Positions 49,601 through 62,184 of a DNA stretch of 64,000 bases are shown piece after piece. The notes beneath the pieces were generated by a model. The model ran no database searches, was not told the origin of the DNA, and saw only the letters and a program-made list of their open reading frames with translations. The stretch covers positions 31,601,442 through 31,665,441 of the forward strand of contig JAQNBH010000009.1 of NCBI GenBank assembly GCA_028752905.1, in the 5' to 3' direction. Each line of letters opens with the position of its first letter. The first letter of the stretch is position 1. The translations under genes and the position numbers were made by a program. The stretch is from Cladorhizidae sp. MBARI D1340-BT2 (lineage: Eukaryota > Porifera > Demospongiae > Poecilosclerida > Cladorhizidae).

Positions 49601-52600
49601 ACTATATCAACGCTATATCAACACTATATCAACACTATATCAACACTATATCAACACTATCAACACTATATCAACACTATATCAACCTATATCAACCTAT
49701 ATCAACACTATCAACACTATATCGACACTATATCAACACTATATCAACACTATATCAACACTATCAACCTATATCAACACTATATCACACTATATCAACA
49801 CAACACTATATCAACACTATATCAATGCTATATTGACCTATATCAACACTGACTGAACTGTGCTCTGTTGTCTATATTTACATTGCATATTTAGCTAGAG
49901 ACTGATTGAGTATATAATGTGCAGGTCATGTGAATCATCTTGATCTTGCTAAAATATGACAGATTGGTCCTGGGTTATCTGCTAACACACAGAGAGAAAG
50001 AGAAACGAGACATCACCTCCTAGGTGGAGGTCAAAATTGAGTTTAGAGCTAAGTGGTATGTGAACACCTCTCCAAAGTGGGTCATCCACAGCACTTCTCT
50101 GTTCATTGTCACCCACACCACTTGTAGCCAAGTGTTAAAAAGTGCTAAGCTGTTGATTTATGGGATACAGACAACTACACACAACTACTCAACACAACTA
50201 CTCACACTAATTCCAACCATTCACACCGATTCTAACCTGATTAGACAGGTGGCTTTGCTACCACCACAAAGGTAGTGCTCGGCATGGGAGTGTGCCACCA
50301 ATAAGGCTTCTAATCAACCATAAAGTGGCGCCCCGGGAGATGAGGTCAACCAAACTGGTGAGGATTACACTGCAAAAGGATTTTGTGGTGATCCTGTCTT
50401 GCACTTGGCAAGGGCAGTTGCCAGGAGAGCAAGATTGAGGAAAGTGTCTCTGCAAAGAGGTCTGTATACATTGTGGGGATCAGTGTGGGTCCAATATACG
50501 GCAGAGATCTTGTAGAAATGGGATGAACCATAGGATACTGGAATCAAGGCGATGATCGACATCAGAATTATGATATAATATGTATATAATTATCTTGCAG
50601 GTTTGGCCTACAGGAAATGGAATAGCACAGGAAGAACTACCCTTAGCTAGGTCACTCCTTTTTTCTGAAAACCAGATCCAAGCCATCTGCCAGGACAGGG
50701 TTGCCCTCCCTAGTGTGCATGCACAAACTGGAGGACAGGGGTCCCTCCCTGGTGTGCATGCACAAACTGGAGGACAGGGGAGCCCTCCCTGGTGTACATG
50801 CACAAACTGGAGGACAGGGAAGCTCTCCCTAGTGTGCATGCACAAACTGGAGGACAGGGGAGCCCTCCCTGGTGTGCATGCACTAACTGGAGGACAGGGG
50901 AGCACTCCCTGGTGTGCATGCACAAGCCAGAGACGATGGACCTCCCTACAGAAAATGTGTGCTGTGGGAAGCACACGACATTGGACAAGCATCACCTGTC
51001 TGACACAATGTGCTTCGGCAGCTGTACTAAATTGGGCTGACATATTTGCATAGTCACCTTTCCCCCAGCAACTGCAGGAAAGCCTACACATATATAAGCC
51101 TATATATATATATAAATATATATAAACTACACCTTGGATTTATAGAATACTAAATTGTTTCCTATAATTCATGTACATGTTGCAGGCTGAACAAAAATAA
51201 CACAAAGTGTCATTACTGTATATTTGATGGACTAATCAGATATGCTTGGGGAAGTTATCATGTTCCTCCTCACAACAGTACCAGTAGTGGTTGACTGTCC
51301 AGGCACCCTGGTGAATTAAGCACTACAATGACTTCATGTGACTACAGTTAACTTCCTCATCAATTTACAACAAAAAAATCTTTTCAGTTGATGTTTAAGG
51401 AGTTGTCTGGAGAAGTGCATGCAGTTGCACATCTGCACGGCTAGCATTGCTCACAGGTGTCACCGTTCATCCATAAGTTCTTGATTGTCTTCTCCTGGCA
51501 TTAGCTAAACTTCTTAGACTCTTCAGATCTCCATCATAGCTATATTAAAAAAACTATGTATAGAACCTGCTTCTCCAAATGTCCAAAATACAGTCTCTAT
51601 ATAGACCATATGCACTTCAACACTAGCTTATTGGATGAACCACTGTGCAGATGAACACATATGCCACACACAATAATTACTAATATTAGGACATGGAAGT
51701 CATGCAAATGTGATCTCTAGGCAACATGCATTATGTCCCATATGTTAACTGTGCCCATATGTTAACTGTGGAGTTAATGACATGTGCCACGCGTCCTAAT
51801 GCTATTATTTTGAATAGACCCTCCAGGCCTCTTTTTGTCATAGTCAGAGAATTTAATGGAATAATAGGAGCAGGAAAATAGAAATGGTCTGGAAGATTAT
51901 TATTTAAACTGGTAAAAGTCAGGTCACCACCATAGGAACCTTTAAATGACCTCTGCAAACTTCTTGTGCTATGTTAACTCTAACGTAGCATATAGCCTCC
52001 ACAAACAAGCTCTGGGCTCAAGTATTCCAACAGAGTATGCTTCTATTATAATCATTCTGGTGTAGGGCTACTCGCTTCGCTTGAATTTTGCTCCTATGCT
52101 CGCAGTAGAACTTAAGAGAAGTACAATAGCGACGTAAACGACCTCTGAGACCAATTTGAGGTTATCACTAGCTCCAGGGGACCAGCCTCACTAGCAAACT
52201 GCAAGCTCTAATAAAGCTATAGTTCGTTGATAATGTTGTAATGTTGCTAATTGGTGAGCTATCACTGGCAATGCAAAAGATGCACGCACATTTGAGTAAA
52301 ATGGTCGACAACTCCAAGTGCTGTGCCGTTTTTGGTGATGAGAGCTTCTAGATGTGTTTAAAACCAAGTCTCAGCCTGTTACTGGCTGCACGGGGTCATT
52401 AGCCAGTTACTAGCTGCACGGGGTTGTTAGCTACTGGCTGCATGGGGTCTTGAGGCAGTTACTGGCTTCGTGGGATCGTGAGCCAGTTACTGGCTGCGTG
52501 GGGTTGAATTACCCACAGTGCCCAAGGGTAAGCCTTTTGTGTTGCAGCACACTAGAGAAATATTAGAATGTAGAGACAAGATTTTGTTTATGATATTAGG

Positions 52601-55600
52601 GCATGGAATTCAAAACCCCAAGTGAGCCCCCCCACACATATGGCCAAGCCAAAGCTGCATCGCGTTCCTTTAAAAGCTGTTTGTTCCCTTCCCTGACCCC
52701 ATATCCACAACATCCATGCTACTTAATATCTAGTTTTAGGGAACTGACAGAGATCTACACTAAGATTGCTTGCATGGCGGGTGAGAGATCTACACTAAGA
52801 TTGCTTGCATGGTGGGTGAGAGATCTACACTAAGATTGCTTGCATGGCAGGTGAGAGATCCACACTAAGATTGCTTGCATGGCAGGTGAGAGATCTACAC
52901 TAAGATTGCTTGCATGGCGGGTGAGAGATCTACACTAAGATTGCTTGCATGGCGGGTGAGAGATCTACACTAAGATTGCTTGCATGGCAGGTGAGAGATC
53001 TACACTAATTGCTTGCATGGCGGGTGAGAGATCTACACTAAGATTGCTTGCATGGTGGGTGAGAGATCTACACTAAGATTGCTTGCATGGCAGGTGAGAG
53101 ATCCACACTAAGATTGCTTGCATGGTGGGTGAGAGATCTACACTAAGATTGCTTGCATGGCGGGTGAGAGATCTACACTAAGATTGCTTGCATGGCAGGT
53201 GAGAGATCTACACTAAGATTGCTTGCATGGCAGGTGAGAGATCTACACTAAGATTGCTTGCATGGCAGGAGAGATCTACACTAAGATTGCTTGCATGGTG
53301 GGTGAGAGATCCACACTAAGATTGCTTGCATGGCAGGTGAGAGATCTACACTAAGATTGCTTGCATGGCAGGTGAGAGATCTACACTAAGATTGCTTGCA
53401 TGGCGGGTGGCATGTTCAGTAAATAAGTTATGGGTCATGAAAAAGACCTGCTCAAGCTGTCGCTGTTTCCTCATTGCATATTTTCAATTTTAATTTTAAG
53501 AACAATGTCCTGAGTTTCCACTTGGTGAGTACTTATGGTGTCCAATCACCAATGCTAGCAAGAAGTTATAGAGGATATTATTATTATTATCATTATCATC
53601 ATTATTATTACTATTGTTGTTGTTGTCATTATGATTAATATTGTTATTTAATTAGTAACCTCCTGTTCCCAGTGGGGATCCGGGGGAGTTCTATGGTTCC
53701 ATGGAACTTTCTTTCCGACAGTCTAGGGGGATTATTATGCTCTGACATCATTTTTGTTTCTCAATAGGTTTCTTCTGTGACTGACCTCACTTTCTTGCCA
53801 CCTGTGCCTCGCAGTGGGCTCAACATAGTCATTCAGTCTGGCTTGTCCTTTGGCACTTGTAATCCCCTTTTCAAAATCCTGTCTGCCATTGGTGACTCCA
53901 AATCTAATTACAAACATTCTCTCGGCATCTTTTCCAAGTAAATTAGTGCCTTCCTATGTATTTTCTTCCCCCCCCACCCCCTCCGACCCTTCCTGTCCCA
54001 GGTGAATGAGTTAATTACCCCATCAGAATGAGTAGCTAGCCATACTGACAGCACTTGTCTTAGTATGTGTGGCACGTGCACACCTCTCATACATACATAC
54101 ATACATACATCATATAATTACTCTGCAAGGATTCACAGCCACTCACACATTTATCGAGCAGACGCTTGATGCAGATCTCATTGCTGTCAGAGTTGAGAAC
54201 TTCATAGAGTTTTATTTGCGTGGCTCCTATGAAGTCATCCCTACTGAAGCCATCGTAGTCCATAGCAACAACACTACACAAATAGACGTATACAGCATCG
54301 ACAACAAAAATAATGTATACAAGTAGCAGACAATACGAACACTGCAACATGACAGGAGAGATGAGAGAGGGGAACACAACTGGAAGAGAGAGGACATCAC
54401 ATGCAACAGATCATGAGTTAAGGTTTAGTGGAGTATACCATAATGTCTTCTTCTGGAGGGCATCCAAGGTGAGGTTGGTGAAGGAGAATGCTTCCTGGAA
54501 TATAGGGTTCAGGGTCTTAGGGATGACTTTGGTCCGGAACTTCTTCTGCTGGATAAGGCAAATATAATAGCGTGTCATTAGTAGAATATGTCCACCTGCT
54601 CCAATAGCTTCACTTGCTACTAGTATTCACAAGTTTCATGTGTGCCACGATCCCCTCCCACGAACATACTCGCATCCAATACCTGATATTGTCATACTTG
54701 ATTATTCCTGTTCCAACCAAACCAAAAATGATCTCCACGAGTGGAAATTGTGTGGGCATGACCAACACCATTGGAATGTGACACTCTTGATCACCCTGGT
54801 CAAGTCAGTGAGGAGATATGATGTCAGTTGTGACTTGCTGCTTAGCACAGCTATAAAGTTGACTAACACGAGTGTGACACATCACCATGACATTGTTGCT
54901 ATAACTCGGTAGTCAAACACGCTTGACGTTATGAGCTAGCACAGCCGTCCAACTATACTACAGGAACTTTTGGAATGAGCTCCATCAAGTAGTACTCCCA
55001 CAAGCTAACTCAAGATCCACTGCACTGTAAACAATGCACAACATCTGCTGTTTGCCAACTGCTTTGAGACATGCCACATGGAGAATGCTGGTGAGAGTGG
55101 AGTGCAGCTTTCTGTTGGTGCAGAGGTGGGAGCTTATGGTGAAGCTGCAAGTCGCCATTTTTGATGCCAGTCCAGGGAGGAGTCAAGTAGAAAAGCCTGC
55201 GACCACCAACATACAAGTGGTAGAGTTCGCAAGGTCAGACACAGGTCATTTGATTTTAGCAACTGCTTTTCAAAGTATCCAGCGAGTGTGATATCTCCTT
55301 TAATTAAATGCTCACATTATGATGTGTGTCACTACTCCATGGCTAGCTCATGGCTTCTTTGTCTATCTCTCCCTTTCAGCATTCATCTTAACATTACTTA
55401 CCTAAGATGCATCAGCACAGCAAAGCAATGGACACAGAGCAACTAATTCTTGTAAGATGGACAGACTTGAGGCTCAACAATAATGGAGCAGGTGGGCGTG
55501 CACCATTAGCACTCTCACTGTTCTGGGCACGTGTTTTGTGCTGATATTGTTAGCATGAGTGCTCAAAAAACCAGTTACAAATATGCAGCATTGCCCCGGG

Positions 55601-58600
55601 CAATTCTAGGATGAAATAATCCATATTTTGTACAACCAGTGTAATTAACCCCTCGTTGCCCAGGGTACTGGCGTGCAATGTCACTGCAATCAATGCACCT
55701 GCAAGTAAAGGGGAATGTTGTTTGGTGAGTGTTTTAGGTGAACAGCGCCAAGCAAGTTACTCTCTGTCAAAAGATGGCTTGAGCTAGCTACAGTGTGGAA
55801 GAAGTTCTTCTAGCTTTGTCTAGTGAAGAGCCAGGCCTAACACTGTTGTTGAAACCAAGGCCATCTGGGATTGGAATTGGAAGACACCAGGTGCATCTAG
55901 CTAGCTAAATGATTAGTGCAGCTATTGGTAGCTAGCCAGGTGGCCCACTCTCAAGCTTTTGGTATGAGGCACATCACTTTCATGCTACCTAAACAAACTC
56001 AAGCCAAAGCCATTCCTACTATCAACTCACAGGACAATGTCAAGTTTTTTCTGCAGGAAAATTGAATTTTTTTATTCTTAAACATTACAGAGAGACACTC
56101 TATTGGTCACCTAGTGGCCGTCTCACCAATCCAATATCTGTTTTCATTTGGCAAAGTGACACTACAGCTGCAGAATATTAAAACAGGATGTGAGAGAAGT
56201 AATGGTCGGACGAAGGTTACTTTCACCCCAAACCTTTCAACTATTAATTATGTGCGACCAAGATTGTTATAATTGCAATTAGCGGTAGTTCATTTGCACA
56301 TAGAATTTTTTTTTTTTTGCAACCGCTAGTGTCAAATGACTTCCTTTGAATTGGAACTTTGACATATCATGGTTATGTAGACACAACTCACCACTGCTGC
56401 CCACCATCGTCCAGTTATAAAAATGCACTTACCATTTTGCTTCTGGGTGTAAGAAAGAGCTTCACATAAGGGTCTGATAATCCATTACTGTCCATGGCTC
56501 TGAGTCCCTGCAGGAGAAAGACAAAGACTCTATAAGAAGGTCTGGGGCATCATAAATGAAGCTAGCCCACAGGTAAAGACACTATGGCAACCAATATGCC
56601 ACTCATGCAATGCAAGCCTTAAACACAAGGTGGAATTGGGTTGGCACACATATTGATAATACATAGATTCATTACTCAGGAGATTATTTAACCATCAGGG
56701 TATTCCACTTTGATGTCAACTTGACACACACACACACAAATAAGCACACTCTCCATGTGCCAGGAAGTTAATTGGCATATTACAAATGCTGTACATTCAG
56801 TTCCTTTTGAACACTAACATTATGAGGGGAATTCAGATTATTAAGTTATTAGCTCGCCAAGCAATGGTGGAGATTGGTTGAAAGATTACATTCCACTGTG
56901 CTTGTGGGAGGAGACAGCTAAGAGGGTGCTATAGGTAGAGCTTTACTAGTAGATCAATCATTTACATTCTGGACGTGCTTCAATGATTAATGACTCAAGT
57001 GCTACACTTACCTTGCATCTTTCCACTGTAACTGTCAAAGTGTCGTCTGAATAGTGTATTACCAGCTGTACCGACCCAAACATTCCTGTAGAATGAAAAT
57101 CCCAATTAGAAAAGACACACTTGAGGTTATAAGCATGTCACACCTACACTACCATGGGCTAAGTATCTCTTTCTTCATGTGGCTACATTTTTCTCCAGCT
57201 AACTAGCTAACTGGAAAAACACAAGAAGCACAACATGAATACTACAAAGAGTCTCAAGTTTTTGTCAGAGTTAACTGATAGTTTATTATGAGGTTTGCTA
57301 CCATTTCAGCTCTCACCGTCAGATTTCCAGTCGATCACACTGACTCCCCCCTCTCCATTTGAGAAGGTTTCCAGGATAGTATCATTCCTTTGAAAACATT
57401 CAGGTTTCCAACTCCTCATCACTATGGAGCGAGCACGGAATTTTTCTCCATATTCTCCATCTTCATCTTCATCCAGAGGATGCTCTTCTCTGTCTTCATC
57501 ATTGACATTGGGACATGGTGGTGGGTGCTTGTTTTGGGAGACCCCGCTGGCATTCCTGCAACAAAATGATGCCTTGAGGGCTCCAGTTGAAGGGACTTCA
57601 ACTGCGGACTCTGTGATTATTGAATTCTCTTCTTGTATGGTGGCCTGTGCTGGAGTAAGACTTCCCTGTGGAAGGTTTTTGGGAGAGGGGCCAGGAGGTG
57701 GAGGACCATGGGGCTGAGGACTACAGAGAGGAGGTCCAGATAGAGGAGGCACAGAAGGAGGTGAGCCTACAGAATGCTCACTAGGGAGAACGTTTCTTTC
57801 GGCCTTAGCAACAGGTTTTGTGTCACTGCTGAACACACTGATCTTCTTAAACAGGTCTTCTTCACCATCGATGCTCTTGCTATCTCTGTCTTCCTTGAAC
57901 TCACCAACATCATTCAAGACTGGAGAGGCCTGATCAGAACTGGGTGTGGAACTGAATCCAAGTGACTTTACAGTTTTCTCATTTTGAATCTCTTCTGTGA
58001 TTGCAGAAACTGGCTCTTGCCTCCAGGTACCAGAACTTACCTGGATGCAATCAGAGTCAATGGAAGATGTGAGATGCATCTGATGAAGGACTAATCCATG
58101 CTTTGATGGTGACTCTATATCACTCTCTGGAGATGTGGATCTGCTGGATGAAGTCTGAGTAGTGAGTATGGGGGGAGGGTTGGGTGGAATCCTGGAGACT
58201 TGGACAGAGAGGAGGTGGTCAGTGAGGGTGTTGGCAGCGCCACCATCATGGTCATTTGCACTTCTTTCAGAATAGCTGGAGGAAGAAGTACTTTGTGAGT
58301 TACTGGCAGAAGCAGAAGGTCTCTCCTTGTACTGCTGCATCCTGCTCTTGTTTATTCCTTCCAAAGCTCCTTGACATCTGAGTCCACTTCTCTTGGAGAG
58401 ATATCTGCTCTTGATAGCTGAGTGAGACTGAGGCAAGGTCTGCTGATCTTCAGAGTCAGAGGAAGACTTTCTGCTGGAATTGGATGACACTAACGACTGG
58501 GTCCTCAATTTTCTACCACAAGGAAACTCGAATGGAGAACTCTTAGGTTGAATGGTAGCCGATCCATTGTGTGACTTGCCGAAGTGGAGCTGTGTTTCCT

Positions 58601-61600
58601 GCATGGCCTCATCATCATCTGAATCTTCCTCCTCCATTTGGTAAGGATGCACAAGAGCGATATCTTCTCCTGATAATGATGAAGAACAACAACAATGGAC
58701 AACAACAACAACAACAACAATAATGAATAGAAAATTTACTGTTTTATAACCAATAAAACATTCACAACCATTCGTAATGACAAAATAATTCTTCATAGCC
58801 ATTAATTTGAGTATTTCTCAAAACCTCTTTTAAATTACAACCCTCTCTTCTATTTGAGCTGGTTTACATCCTCATCCGGTCTATCCATGGATCCTATTCT
58901 TACCAAGGGCTGATGGATAAGTGTTAGCCACATTTCTATCATGTGTAACTGGAGAATATAATCTTATACAAAAGCACACATCTTGGAGAACATTACCCAC
59001 CACACGCATGCACACCACAAAAAATGGACACCAACAGAAACAACAAAGAAAACATACTTTTTGGTCCAAATCCAAGCGCAACTTTAGCATTCTGAGGTAA
59101 AAATAACAACAATAATATATTCTGTAGACAAATATAGCATACCAATCTATATAGGTCTACGACAAGACTAGACGGAAGCATTTGGCTGGACTGAGGAGGT
59201 ACACATACACTGCAGGCCACAGGCTTATGGCAGGATAATTGCAGCTGAGAAGAACAACAAGTGTTGTTTCTTCTCTGTGTGTGTGCGTGCATGCATGTGT
59301 GTGTGGTTTTCATTTAGTAATAATGCTCAACCACTTGACAAGGTAAGTTAAGATTGAGAACAACCTATCAGCATCAATCAGAGGCTCATTTTTCTTTGAA
59401 AGTCCTCCCCACCAAAGCAAATCACATCGTTTGTTCTCTTAACCAACATATCTACAAATTGTTCCCTGAGTCCATTGGTAAGCTGGCATGTTGTCATGTA
59501 GCCTGAATTCATTGCTTTCCCATCAGCATCAACAGCATAGATCACTTTCATGTTCCTTTTATGCATGGCAAGCAAAGAGTGTAGAAGCCTTCCACTACAG
59601 GAGATAGAGCAAGTCAGTTTGATGACAGGTACTGGCATCTCTGAGTGAAGAGGGAACATGTACCTAGTATGTGGTGACCCTGCACTATTGTTGGAGAAGA
59701 AGCCAGTGCAGCACAGATTGTGAAGCCAAGAAAACTCCAACAGTGAGTAAGTAAATGCTTTTATCATCTAACTCGTACCATGAGGCTTGTAGGAAGCCCT
59801 AGCCAGCTAAGCCAGCTACTGCACTAGGACTGGTCAGAGCCAGACTCCCAACGATAGCCATCACAGTCCCTGCTTCAGGTGTGATGTAAATGGAAGGACC
59901 TTCCCTCTGGTCTCTTCACAGCTAATACAGTTTGGTACTCAACTGCAACAGCTCTTCGACTACACACCCAAGTACACAGAGTGAAGATTTCATGAATAAT
60001 TAGGAGAGGTACTGAAATGCAACCACAGGAATTGAGGTAGCCATAAACAGAATATAGGGTACTGAGTAACTTGTTGGTGTGAAGCCTTCCAAAGATATTG
60101 ACCCCAGGGGAAGTTTTGTAGATATTGATGATGCTCGGTGCGGATTTCCAGTAAGTAATCAGGGAGGATGTACGCCTAACTGAAGTTTAGATAACTGACT
60201 TCCTACTGCATCTCTGTTTTTCCCCACACCTAACTTGCATACAATCATAGGAAGACTCCAAAACATTGCATTGACTAACCTGTTTTTCAATCGCAGAAAA
60301 GACGCTTGGGTTAGGCTTCTCATCTATGATGCAATCAAACTAGCTCACATGATTTATAATTAGGTAATGGCTATTGTTCTCAAAAACATGACTCAAGCTT
60401 TGCTATGAATTAGCCCCTTCAAAAAGCTGAAACTTTAACTGCATCATGGTCTCTTCCAGGGCATTATTTCTTGTTTCTGGAAGTTCATCTTCTCATAAAA
60501 GAAACATATAGGCACGTATGTCCGCTGGGAACCACTCTGAATCCCTCACTTTTGAGAAAGACGGTACTCCTGGATTTATCTTTGCAGTAAAATACAAAGT
60601 TGCCCCACAGAAATTGGCAACTGCAAGTAGGCAGCCTGTCCAGGAAATACCACCAGGTATATATATAACTAGAGCACAAAGTTGGCATTATTTTTAAGGT
60701 AAAATTGTTCTTGATTACAGTGGCCATTAGTTGGCAGACATGCATAGAATTAACTGAATGCTTTCTCGTGGCAACTTTTCTAAGGAAAGTGTGGTCCATT
60801 AGATTTAGTGGAGTGACATGCACAGGTACATACCAATACTCGTAGCCTTGCATTAAAAACATCCACAACAGCTGAGCACAATAACTTGGATGTGATATGT
60901 ATGTGTGTTCATAATGACCTTTATCCGCTGCTGTTGAATGTCTTCCAATTCCTCATAAGAGATGGACATGTGAGGAACAGAATGCACCAGCCATGCACCA
61001 CTTTTCTTCCACAGCTGCAAGCAGTCAAATGCAGTAGAGTATGCAATAACAACTTAAAAAATCATATTTAGTGCTTCAGTCACTGCAACACTGTGTACCG
61101 TTGCGGCACATGGCTTGGCATAAACACTTGTAAAACATGAAAAGAAGCCAGTCTTTCCTCGTGTTACAATTCAATATGTTTCTACCTCTCGTTCCTCATA
61201 GCACACCACGCAGAGTGTGTGCTTGTCCCCCCTAGGGACTTTGCGAGGGTTCTTAATTTCACACCGACGGCATATCATCTAGAAGATGACAAATATAGCA
61301 AAATGACAGAGCCAAAGAACATGTCGGAGTCACATCCTTGACTCACCATGTGGCAGTCATGGCAGTGCTGGATGGGGTTTGGCAAACTTAATCTCTGATG
61401 AGTAAAGTCATGATTACAAATACGGCAAGTGGACACTCCATCTCCTCGACAGTTTTCGATCATCTGCTTGTGCTTCAGCATCAGTAGCCTACATATGTGA
61501 AACGACATGCAGTGATGTGGATTTCACATAAGTTTCTCAACAGGGAAGGGCACAGTTAATCGGTGTTTGTAGGGGCATGCATGGTAGTTTTATGTTCCAT

Positions 61601-62085
61601 TGATAATCATGAAATAGTAGGTTGCTAAGAGAAAGACTGTTTTGTAGCTTAGGTGTGTTCAGAAGCCCTAAAACGAATACTATTTATCCCACAGAATTGT
61701 GCAAGATATTCAAATGGGTGAAGATCATCACATTCATTTTTTTCTTTCTGAAGCCCTCCTGGTGTGAAACAACAAACAACAGCATCTGGCCAAAACATCG
61801 AGTGAATACATTTATTTGATAATCAAGAAAGTCTTTATATAACAAAACCTTGGCTTATTTAATAATCTCTGATACAATTTTACACGTACTGACCCAATTC
61901 TTATCTCTTCCATGCGTTCAATTGCTTGGGCCTTTTCCACCACCTCCAGAATCAACTTGACCTCATGGTGAGTCAGCTTATGCTGATGATAGACATAAGA
62001 GTTACTAGAGTGTGTCGACCACCCAGTCTTTATTCTGTGAAGAAATAATAAATTTAAAAAAATTTATATTTTTAATAATAATAAC

Positions 62086-62184
<99 letters not shown>

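Noticed and set aside
49386..49856. 156-codon frame rich in Tyr/Ile/Asn/Thr
   Set aside because: Product of the 11-bp minisatellite; overlapping frames are equally open.
50480..51091. 203-codon minus-strand frame and overlapping plus-strand frames
   Set aside because: They run through the 39/40-bp minisatellite; the non-repeat ends show no domain.
58670..58802. N-terminal extension of the 498-codon frame (MAMKNYFV... with a Val-rich run) as a signal or membrane segment
   Set aside because: It is intron sequence: a CAG acceptor at 58670 joins in frame to upstream exons carrying the Rab-binding and zinc-finger domains, and the Val run is a (TTG)n microsatellite.
60485..60868. 127-codon minus-strand open frame
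   Set aside because: Lies in intron 5, has no recognisable domain, and cannot be joined to exon 5 or 6 in frame without losing the conserved reading.
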